A stretch of DNA of 7,035 nucleotides from an uncultured Clostridia bacterium (GTDB lineage Bacteria > Bacillota > Clostridia > Oscillospirales > CAG-272). Where the stretch lies: NCBI GenBank assembly GCA_904502055.1, contig CAJGDZ010000088.1, positions 1 to 7,035 of the forward strand. The letters are read 5' to 3'. Of this stretch, positions 1 through 4,580 are shown piece by piece. Position numbers and translations under genes: made by a program. Below the pieces are notes generated by a model. The model was not told the DNA's origin. It saw only the letters and a program-made list of their open reading frames with translations, and ran no database searches. Numbering within the stretch: the stretch's first letter is position 1; each line of letters opens with the position of its first letter.

Positions 1-181
1 CCTTTTTGGCCTGATAAGGGCAATAACGAATACACTGACCGCAATCCACACATCGCGCGGCGTCAATCACCGCGTGGCCGTTCCGAATGCGTATTGCTTC
101 GGTCGGGCAGTGCTTCAGGCAATGTGTACAGCCGCGGCATTTTTCAGAATTCAAAGATACCGAGTGCTGATAGGGTGTCAT
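1..181 (-). CDS. 2x[4Fe-4S] ferredoxin-domain protein, N-terminal fragment (cut by left edge)
   Basis: Only the first 60 residues are visible. They contain two complete CxxCxxCxxxCP cluster motifs: Cys15, 18, 21 and 25 (CRGCTHCLKHCP), and Cys44, 47, 50 and 54 (CVDCGQCIRYCP). This is the bacterial-ferredoxin fold that ligates two [4Fe-4S] clusters and carries low-potential electrons in the cytoplasm. The start is the ATG at 179-181, preceded by an AAAGGAA ribosome binding site about 10 nt upstream, and the gene lies 33 nt after the ATPase stop. In clostridial loci with the same upstream genes, such an N-terminus usually belongs to a larger protein with a [FeFe]-hydrogenase-like iron-sulfur domain and often a PAS domain, proposed to be a redox sensor. 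That extension is outside the window and is inferred from context only; a plain small ferredoxin remains possible. Confidence 0.85.
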   Translation of the reverse strand, partial: MTPYQHSVSLNSEKCRGCTHCLKHCPTEAIRIRNGHAVIDAARCVDCGQCIRYCPYQAKK

Positions 182-214
182 TTACTCTTATTCCTTTCGG
201 GAAATCAAACAGCA

Positions 215-637
215 TCAAAGGTTTACCGTCATCGAGATCCTCGTGCCGACACCAACGGTCGACTCGATGGTCATGCTATCGGTATTTCGCTTCATATTCG
301 GAAGCCCCATGCCTGCGCCAAAGCCCAGATTACGGATGGTTTCGGGTGCTGTGGAGAAGCCTTCTCGCATAGCAAGCTCAACATCGGCAATTCCGGGACC
401 CTTGTCCTCAAGAACGATCTCGATCTTATCGTGATGCACGCTGACCGTGGCGACACCGCCGCCCGCGTGGATCACCATATTGATCTCGCCCTCATACATG
501 GCGATCGCCACTCTCCGAATGATGTCGGGAGAAATGGCAAGCATCCTGAGATTTTTCTTCATCTTCACAGATGCTTCTCCGGCAGAAGTGAAATTATCGC
601 CGTCCACCAAAAATGTATAAACAAGCGGCTCACTCAT
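215..637 (-). CDS. GHKL-fold ATP-binding protein, RsbW/SpoIIAB-like (anti-sigma or serine kinase type)
   Basis: A 140-residue stand-alone HATPase_c domain. The ATP-binding boxes are visible: the N-box around Glu49-Asn53 (EGEIN, followed by HA), the G1 box Asp78-Gly82 (DKGPG), and the G2 glycine lid at residues 105-113 (GFGAGMGLP). There is no histidine-phosphorylation domain, sensor region or membrane segment, so it resembles cytoplasmic anti-sigma/serine-kinase ATPases more than a complete histidine kinase. The ATG at 635-637 is chosen because a GGGGAGA site lies 9 nt upstream; an in-frame ATG at 697 would add 20 residues buried in the preceding gene. The start overlaps the end of the DRTGG gene by 8 bp, which suggests translational coupling. 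Family members in these loci are thought to partner with PP2C phosphatases or redox sensors; the target here is unknown. Confidence 0.88.
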   Translation of the reverse strand: MSEPLVYTFLVDGDNFTSAGEASVKMKKNLRMLAISPDIIRRVAIAMYEGEINMVIHAGGGVATVSVHHDKIEIVLEDKGPGIADVELAMREGFSTAPETIRNLGFGAGMGLPNMKRNTDSMTIESTVGVGTRISMTVNL

Positions 638-992
638 GGTTCGCGGTCTCCCCATGATCGCCGAGTCCGTTTGCGTAAAGTACACCGCACGCATCATACA
701 TTCTCATCGGCGACGCCAGCACAACAATACCGCTCTCCTTGGCAATGTCCAGCATTTCCTCGGACGGCTTTTTGTTGCGAACAAAAACGACACACCGCAT
801 ATCCATCATCTCAGCGGTGCGGATCACTTGCGAGTTGACAAGACCCGTAAGAAGCACGGCCTGGTCCTTAACAAAAGCGAGCACATCACTCATCATGTCG
901 CTTCCGCAAGCGGAACAAACCTCGCTTTCCAGTCTGTCCTCTCCACAGCATACCTCTGCGTTAAGAAGCTTGGAAATTTCGAGAATTTTCAT
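630..992 (-). CDS. DRTGG-domain protein (small, stand-alone)
   Basis: A 120-residue cytoplasmic protein that matches the small DRTGG-domain family found beside NuoE-like and [FeFe]-hydrogenase genes in Clostridia. Recognisable parts are the N-terminal MKILEISKLL segment, the SDMMSDVLAF stretch near residues 31-40, the LLTGLVNSQVIRTAEMMD segment near 47-64, and a C-terminal CGVLYANGLG segment. In other proteins the DRTGG domain accompanies CBS domains or phosphotransacetylase and is presumed to be a ligand-binding or regulatory module; no enzymatic activity is established. Cys15, Cys16, Cys26 and Cys29 cluster near the N-terminus. The ATG at 990-992 has an AAAGAGA ribosome binding site. It begins 32 nt after the NuoE-like stop and overlaps the ATPase gene, so it is a middle member of the operon. 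The biochemical role is unknown. Confidence 0.87.
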   Translation of the reverse strand: MKILEISKLLNAEVCCGEDRLESEVCSACGSDMMSDVLAFVKDQAVLLTGLVNSQVIRTAEMMDMRCVVFVRNKKPSEEMLDIAKESGIVVLASPMRMYDACGVLYANGLGDHGETANHE

Positions 993-1024
993 ACGTTTAT
1001 CTCTTTCGGTTGATAGATTTAAAA

Positions 1025-1519
1025 TTACTGATACTTTTCAAGAATGCCCTTTACATCCTTACCCGTGATACGGCCGTAAACGTCACCGTTTACCGTCATA
1101 ACGGGAGCAAGACCGCAAGCACCGATGCAACGGGTAGCCTCAAAGCTGTACTTGCCGTCCGGAGACGTTTCGCCTGCAGAAACACCTACAAGCTCGGTTA
1201 CCTTGTCAGCAAGCTCTCCTGCGCCCTTAACGTAGCAAGCGGTACCCAGGCAAACGCTGATTGCAACCTCACCGTCGGGGTTAAGCTTGAACTGTGCGTA
1301 GAAGGAAGCTACACCGTAGATCTCGGTGAGGGAAACATCAAGTCCCGCAGCGATGATCTTCTGCACTTCAATGGGAAGGTATCCGTAGATCTCCTGTGCA
1401 CCCTGAAGAACGGGAAGAAGGTTGCCTTCCATGCCCTTATACTGTTCGATAACGGCAAGAAGCTTCTTTTCCTGTTCCGCAGTCCCCTTGAACGTGACTG
1501 TTGTCGTTTTCTTTTTCAT
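1025..1519 (-). CDS. NuoE/HydC-like thioredoxin-fold [2Fe-2S] subunit
   Basis: This 164-residue protein belongs to the 24-kDa NADH:ubiquinone oxidoreductase subunit family (NuoE, also HydC of multimeric [FeFe]-hydrogenases). The four cluster ligands are in the standard Cx4C...Cx3C spacing: Cys90 and Cys95 (CLGTAC), then Cys131 and Cys135 (CIGAC). The helical N-terminus carries the family signature LLPVLQGAQEIYGYLP near residues 34-49 and EIYGVASFYAQF near 66-77. Such proteins shuttle electrons between a flavin/NADH subunit and other iron-sulfur partners in the cytoplasm. The ATG at 1517-1519 has a perfect AGGAGG site 9 nt upstream; in-frame ATGs further upstream lack one and lie in the leader. 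It is the first gene of the operon. NuoF and hydrogenase catalytic subunits are not in the window, so its partner is unknown. Confidence 0.93.
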   Translation of the reverse strand: MKKKTTTVTFKGTAEQEKKLLAVIEQYKGMEGNLLPVLQGAQEIYGYLPIEVQKIIAAGLDVSLTEIYGVASFYAQFKLNPDGEVAISVCLGTACYVKGAGELADKVTELVGVSAGETSPDGKYSFEATRCIGACGLAPVMTVNGDVYGRITGKDVKGILEKYQ

Positions 1520-1571
1520 GGACCTAAACCTCCTGATTGATATAATTTTAACTAAGTTGGACAAAATGTTG

Positions 1572-1629
1572 GGCATGCCTTGACAAGCATACCTGCACAT
1601 CGTTATGCGAAGGATTCTTTTTCGCATAA
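1572..1629 (-). promoter_or_regulatory. Structured 5' leader of the NuoE-like operon (two inverted repeats)
   Basis: Two stem-loops lie in the predicted untranslated leader. The first, nearly at the 5' end of the RNA, has perfect 9-bp arms at 1603-1611 and 1621-1629 (TTATGCGAA/TTCGCATAA) with a 9-nt loop. The second pairs 1572-1578 with 1587-1593 (7 bp including one G-U pair in the minus-strand RNA). Neither is followed by a T-run in the direction of transcription, so they are not terminators. They may stabilise the mRNA 5' end or serve as an operator or protein-binding site. I recognise no named riboswitch. Confidence 0.5.
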
Positions 1630-1640
1630 TAATTTATTAT

Positions 1641-1669
1641 ATTATACAATACTTTTTCTAAAAAGTCTA
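1641..1669 (-). promoter_or_regulatory. Predicted sigma-A promoter of the NuoE-like operon
   Basis: On the minus strand, a perfect -10 TATAAT (1641-1646) is separated by 17 bp from a -35 TAGACT (1664-1669, 4 of 6 consensus bases). A6 and T6 tracts at about 1671-1690, just upstream, resemble an UP element. Transcription would start near 1634, giving a leader of about 115 nt. Confidence 0.7.
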
Positions 1670-1711
1670 TAGTTTTTTCAAAAAAGTTTTGCGGAAAATC
1701 AAAGATTTTGC

Positions 1712-1750
1712 AAGAAAAAAACGGCTTTTTGTCCAAAAAGGACAAAAAGC
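1712..1750 (-). terminator. Rho-independent terminator downstream of rplS (distal)
   Basis: A perfect 11-bp inverted repeat pairs 1724-1734 with 1740-1750 (GCTTTTTGTCC/GGACAAAAAGC) around a 5-nt loop. In minus-strand RNA it is followed after CG by seven U residues. It is a strong second stop for rplS transcripts and insulates the NuoE-like operon promoter about 50 bp further on. Confidence 0.8.
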
Positions 1751-1780
1751 TCCGATTTTTACATTTTTTGCCTCCGAAAC

Positions 1781-1812
1781 GAGAAAAGAGGTATGCCCCA
1801 GGCACACCTCTT
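1781..1812 (-). terminator. Rho-independent terminator of rplS (proximal)
   Basis: A 12-bp stem pairs 1786-1797 with 1801-1812 around a 3-nt loop; it has one G-U pair in minus-strand RNA. It begins about 19 nt after the rplS stop codon and is followed by a short, imperfect U-run (UUUUCUCGUUU). The weak tail may explain the additional terminator downstream. Confidence 0.75.
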
Positions 1813-1830
1813 ATCGAGTCCAAAGCGAAC

Positions 1831-2172
1831 TCAGATCTTCTCTTTGACCTTGGATGCCTTACCCACTCTGTCGCGCAGATAGTAAAGCTTCGCACGTCTG
1901 ACCTTACCCGAACGGATGATGTCCACCTTCTCAACATTGGGAGAATGGATCGGGAACGTCTTTTCAACACCTACACCGTAAGAAATACGTCTTACCGTGA
2001 AGGTCTCGGAAATGCCGCCACCGTGCTTTGCGATAACGGTTCCCTCAAACATCTGGATTCTCTCACGAGTACCCTCTTTGATTTTGTTGTGCACACGAAT
2101 GGTGTCACCAACGTTTACCTCAGGAATGTTCTCCTTCAGCTGCTCACTTGTAAAAGCCTTGATCATATCCAT
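1831..2172 (-). CDS. rplS: 50S ribosomal protein L19
   Basis: A 113-residue protein recognisable along its whole length as bL19, which sits at the 30S/50S interface of the ribosome. Family landmarks are PEVNVGDTIRVHNKIKEG, RERIQMFEGTVIAKHGGG, ETFTVRRISYGVGVEKTFP, HSPNVEKVDIIRSGKVRRAKLYYLR, and a basic C-terminus; the length is normal. The ATG at 2170-2172 (MDMIKAF) is preceded by AAGGAGG at 9 nt. A second ATG two codons later is possible but its spacing is poorer, and the ATG 21 nt upstream lies at the ribosome binding site itself. The gene has its own promoter and leader and two downstream terminators. It is not next to rpsP, rimM or trmD, its frequent neighbours, at least on the visible sides. 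Confidence 0.98.
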   Translation of the reverse strand: MDMIKAFTSEQLKENIPEVNVGDTIRVHNKIKEGTRERIQMFEGTVIAKHGGGISETFTVRRISYGVGVEKTFPIHSPNVEKVDIIRSGKVRRAKLYYLRDRVGKASKVKEKI

Positions 2173-2260
2173 AATACGGCTCCTCCTTCTCATAGGGTGT
2201 TCATGCAGAGCGACGCAGAGGACTACCCCTTTACTCTATGATGGCATAAATGCACATAGT
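2173..2260 (-). promoter_or_regulatory. Structured leader of rplS, candidate L19 autoregulatory leader
   Basis: The predicted leader is about 88 nt. A 5' hairpin pairs CTATG with CATAG and, inside, GCAT with ATGC (about 2235-2259). A second element pairs AGGG-type arms at 2194-2198 with 2225-2230 and encloses TGCGTCGCTCTGCATGAAC. The enclosed UCCUC (2218-2222) is complementary to part of the Shine-Dalgarno region (2181-2185), offering a way to hide the ribosome binding site. Firmicutes rplS genes are known to carry an L19 leader family; membership here is inferred, not tested. Confidence 0.5.
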
Positions 2261-2266
2261 ACGAAG

Positions 2267-2295
2267 ATTATACCACACCTTTTGAGAAAATGCAA
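2267..2295 (-). promoter_or_regulatory. Predicted promoter of rplS
   Basis: The minus strand has a perfect TATAAT (2267-2272) preceded by TGG, giving a TGn-extended -10. A weak -35 TTGCAT (2290-2295) is 17 bp upstream. Extended -10 promoters tolerate a weak -35. The element lies immediately after the flippase stop codon (2303-2305). Confidence 0.75.
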
Positions 2296-2302
2296 TAGGT
2301 TT

Positions 2303-3727
2303 TTAAAAAGTTTTTTCACTTTTTTTGCATTTTTTTTGCAAATTACGCACCGCCTCGATCACAGCCCCCAGAATGACCTGTCCGTTCACCACAAGAATGG
2401 CCGCAAATATCAACGCCGCCCACAGATACCGAAAACGCATCTCCGAAAGCATCAAGACGCTCTGCCCCACAAGCGCCACGGTGTTGAAGATCAGTCTCGG
2501 CACGCCGAGTCGGAACTTGACCAGACGTACCGTGTGGGCACCGCGAATCACGAAAACGACAAAGTAGCTGGCGAGCGTGGCAACGGCCGCGCCCATTGCA
2601 GAATATCGAGGGATAAGCAAAAGGTTAAGACCGATGTTGATCAGCGCACCGACCGCCGCCGTCAAAAAGGAATATACGCTCTTTTTCCGAACCATATACA
2701 CGCTCCCCATAAAGGTCACAAGGGCGGAAAATGTCATGGCCAGCGAAAGCGTCGGCATATATTTCCAGGATTCAAAATAACTGTCGGCCAGTAAAAGCCT
2801 CGTCACGGGAACGGAGAGCAGTGTGAGTGCCGAGGCCGCCATAAATATAAGGCCCTGGAACCCTGCAAATACGCGGCTGAAAAAGGCGGAGCGCTCCTCC
2901 TCATCCTTCTCGAGAACGGCCGAAAACTGCCACGCCTCTATGAAGACCGTGCAGAAAAGCGTTAACAGTGTCGGCGCCTTATAAGCCGCCGCATACAGGC
3001 CGTTGACCTCACTTCCCTTCATCGCGATCACCATAAAACGATCCGAAACCGAGGTGACCCACCAGAATATGGTGGTTGGGATCATCGGAATGCTGTATTT
3101 CAGCATTTCCTTCATTTTTGTTCCCTGCACCGAGCGGAGATCGACGTCATGCCACGCACCTGAGGCCAAAACCAGAAGCACCGTTACCAGTACGTCGCCG
3201 AGAATGACTGACAGCACGTAGCCGGTAATCCCCATATCGAACCCAAGCAACAGCACAAGATTGAAGGCGATCGTCAAGGCCGTTCCCACAATGCCGCCGA
3301 TTGAAAAGAGCGTCATATTGCCGCTCGCACGAATATACTGCGCCACCACCGAGTGGAGGTTGGCGGCGAGCACATATAAAATCACCAACCAAACGTAGCT
3401 GTCAAGCGTTTTGTAAAGCCCCAGAAGCGGTGAAAGAAGCAGGAAAATAAGCGACATAACAAGCAGGACAAAAAGCCCCGAGGAAAACACCTTTTTCCTG
3501 TCCTCCGTCTCCTCCATCGCAAAGCGAAAAATGCCGTCAGCAATGCCCGCGCAGGCAAACGGGATCAGAAGATTGGCCGTCTGTGAGATCAGATCCGCCA
3601 TACTGTATTCCTCAGGCACCAGGCACGCGGTATACAGTGGCATCATAAAGAACACAAGGAACTTTGAACCAAAGGTGCCGAGCGCGAGGATCAGCGTATT
3701 GGAGAAAAGCTTTTTATATCTTCCCAT
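2303..3727 (-). CDS. Polysaccharide flippase, Wzx/MATE-like (MOP superfamily)
   Basis: A 474-residue integral membrane protein with about 12-14 hydrophobic helices spread evenly from residue 10 to 458, the usual size for lipid-linked oligosaccharide flippases. Family signs include the amphipathic N-terminus MGRYKKLFSNTL followed by a glycine-rich first helix, the mid-protein PMIPTTIFWWVTSVSDRFMV segment (214-233) before helix 7, and NIGLNLLLIPRYSAMGAAVA (364-383). These proteins move undecaprenyl- or other lipid-linked sugar units across the cytoplasmic membrane for surface polysaccharide assembly; the substrate cannot be read from sequence, and no glycosyltransferase gene is nearby. The ATG at 3725-3727 has an AAGGAAG site 6 nt upstream. 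It follows the pseudouridine synthase by 52 nt with no clear terminator between, so co-transcription is likely. The short C-terminal tail is lysine-rich. Confidence 0.9.
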   Translation of the reverse strand: MGRYKKLFSNTLILALGTFGSKFLVFFMMPLYTACLVPEEYSMADLISQTANLLIPFACAGIADGIFRFAMEETEDRKKVFSSGLFVLLVMSLIFLLLSPLLGLYKTLDSYVWLVILYVLAANLHSVVAQYIRASGNMTLFSIGGIVGTALTIAFNLVLLLGFDMGITGYVLSVILGDVLVTVLLVLASGAWHDVDLRSVQGTKMKEMLKYSIPMIPTTIFWWVTSVSDRFMVIAMKGSEVNGLYAAAYKAPTLLTLFCTVFIEAWQFSAVLEKDEEERSAFFSRVFAGFQGLIFMAASALTLLSVPVTRLLLADSYFESWKYMPTLSLAMTFSALVTFMGSVYMVRKKSVYSFLTAAVGALINIGLNLLLIPRYSAMGAAVATLASYFVVFVIRGAHTVRLVKFRLGVPRLIFNTVALVGQSVLMLSEMRFRYLWAALIFAAILVVNGQVILGAVIEAVRNLQKKCKKSEKTF

Positions 3728-3779
3728 TTTGATCTTCCTTACTCAAATTTAATAACAGTTTTGTCCACGGCTTATTCCC

Positions 3780-4424
3780 TTATACAAGCGAAAAAGCATC
3801 AAACGCACCACCCGCCTCGGGAAGAGCCTCAAAGGAGAGCTCCTCTCCTGTCATGGGGTGACAAAAGGACAAGCGACAGGCAAACAAGGCAAGGCCGCCC
3901 GCGTGAGCGTGACCGCCGTATTTTCGGTCGCCGACAAGCGGCAACCTCCTCGAGGCGAATTGTACGCGGATCTGATGCGTCCTTCCCGTATGAAGATATA
4001 CCCGAACAAGAGATATCCGATTTCCACTTGCATCCCTGTCCGTTGCGAGCGTTTCATAGGAAAGCTCCGCGCGCTTTACGCCGCGGCGCTCCTTGTCCAC
4101 CACAAAGGTCTTGTTGCGCGTGGCATCGTGAAAAAGAAGGTCGACAAGCGTGTCACACGAGCTCAGAGGCTCTCCCTCCAGCACCGCAAGATACTCCTTA
4201 CGAAACGCCTCGTGTGACTGCACAAGGCGAGACATAGCGGCCGCCGCCTTTTCGGTTTTGGCAAACACCATAACCCCTGCCGTTTCACGGTCCAGACGGT
4301 GAACAGGATACACATCGCCAAGAAGCGTAAGCATATTCTCCGTCCCCTTGGCATCTCCCTGAGAAAGAAGACCGGCCGGCTTTACACAAACAATCAGATG
4401 CTTATCCTCAAACAAGACCTTCAC
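3780..4424 (-). CDS. RluA-family RNA pseudouridine synthase
   Basis: A 214-residue cytoplasmic enzyme that isomerises uridine to pseudouridine in rRNA or tRNA. The catalytic motif is HRLDRETAG at residues 42-50, with Asp45 the expected nucleophile, and the other family block is GRTHQIRVQFA (147-157) followed by LVGDRKYG (163-170). The N-terminus MKVLFEDKHLIVCVKPAG matches the start of the catalytic domain, so there is no S4 RNA-binding domain; this is the short subtype, and the target base cannot be assigned. The start codon is GTG at 4422-4424 with a GGGAG site about 8 nt upstream; the nearby ATG at 4427-4429 is out of frame. It has its own strong promoter and probably leads a two-gene transcript with the flippase. 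Confidence 0.93.
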   Translation of the reverse strand: MKVLFEDKHLIVCVKPAGLLSQGDAKGTENMLTLLGDVYPVHRLDRETAGVMVFAKTEKAAAAMSRLVQSHEAFRKEYLAVLEGEPLSSCDTLVDLLFHDATRNKTFVVDKERRGVKRAELSYETLATDRDASGNRISLVRVYLHTGRTHQIRVQFASRRLPLVGDRKYGGHAHAGGLALFACRLSFCHPMTGEELSFEALPEAGGAFDAFSLV

Positions 4425-4461
4425 GGCATTCTCTCCCTTCTCCTTTTATCGGAACATTTTT

Positions 4462-4490
4462 ATTATAACAGTTTTTTCTTTTTTTGTAAA
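4462..4490 (-). promoter_or_regulatory. Predicted promoter of the pseudouridine synthase (and likely the flippase)
   Basis: On the minus strand, TTTACA (4485-4490, 5 of 6 bases) is followed after 17 bp by a perfect TATAAT (4462-4467) preceded by TGT, an extended -10. The spacer is almost entirely adenine (A6-G-A6), which should make the DNA curved and rigid. The leader would be about 30 nt. Confidence 0.82.
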
Positions 4491-4515
4491 GCGCAATTGG
4501 ACTTTTTTTACAAAA
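4482..4515. repeat. Inverted repeat in the divergent promoter region, possible operator
   Basis: Perfect 9-bp arms TTTTGTAAA (4482-4490) and TTTACAAAA (4507-4515) are separated by 16 bp. The left arm covers the -35 of the leftward promoter, and the right arm ends 4 bp before the -35 of the rightward promoter. The spacing would put the half-sites about two and a half helical turns apart. Low complexity makes chance occurrence possible. Confidence 0.4.
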
Positions 4516-4519
4516 CCTC

Positions 4520-4547
4520 TTGACTTTTTCGGGGATAGGTATATACT
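4520..4547 (+). promoter_or_regulatory. Predicted promoter of the CitMHS/SLC13-type transporter
   Basis: TTGACT (4520-4525, 5 of 6) and TATACT (4542-4547, 5 of 6) are separated by 16 bp. The expected leader is about 27 nt, ending in the AAGAGG ribosome binding site 4 nt before the ATG at 4581. Confidence 0.7.
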
Positions 4548-4580
4548 TGTTTCGTTAACTTTATTTATTTAAGAGGTATT

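Larger units (their letters stand above)
1520..1830. other. A/T-rich intergenic region between rplS and the NuoE-like operon
   Basis: About 310 bp with no credible gene. From right to left it holds two terminators serving rplS (1781-1812 and 1712-1750), an A/T-tract stretch that could act as an UP element (about 1671-1690), the promoter of the NuoE-like operon (1641-1669), and a leader of about 115 nt with two hairpins. Open frames crossing it are antisense or out-of-frame shadows without ribosome binding sites. Confidence 0.75.

Noticed and set aside
1..181. Direct call of a sensory [FeFe]-hydrogenase
   Set aside because: Only the two ferredoxin cluster motifs are visible; the H-cluster and PAS regions would lie outside the window, so this stays a hypothesis.
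74..838. Plus-strand open frame of 254 codons opposite the ferredoxin, ATPase and DRTGG genes
   Set aside because: No recognisable domain, low-complexity His/Arg/Ser-rich translation and no ribosome binding site; it is the antisense shadow of three well-supported genes.
1010..1540. Plus-strand open frame opposite the NuoE-like gene
   Set aside because: Antisense shadow; the minus strand encodes the full Cx4C...Cx3C protein with a perfect ribosome binding site.
1520..1627. 36-residue N-terminal extension of the NuoE-like protein
   Set aside because: The extension covers the hairpin leader, lacks a ribosome binding site and is unlike the family N-terminus; the AGGAGG site points to 1519.
1695..1709. 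Small inverted repeat AAAATC-AAA-GATTTT as a third terminator
   Set aside because: Only A/T-rich 6-bp arms with almost no GC pairs; too weak and likely to arise by chance in this composition.
1548..1970. Minus-strand open frame of 140 codons spanning the rplS 3' end and terminators
   Set aside because: It is out of frame with rplS, runs through two terminators and an A/T-rich gap, and shows no family features.
1997..2794. Plus-strand 265-codon open frame over rplS and the flippase 3' end
   Set aside because: It crosses two genes and their promoter, has no domain and no plausible initiation signal.
3761..4237. Plus-strand 158-codon open frame opposite the pseudouridine synthase
   Set aside because: Arg/His/Pro-rich shadow of a gene with clear catalytic motifs on the other strand.
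4551..4560. GTTAAC palindrome near the transporter start site as a Rex redox-repressor site
   Set aside because: Rex sites need two TTGTTAA-like half-sites flanking a spacer; only a 6-bp palindrome is present.
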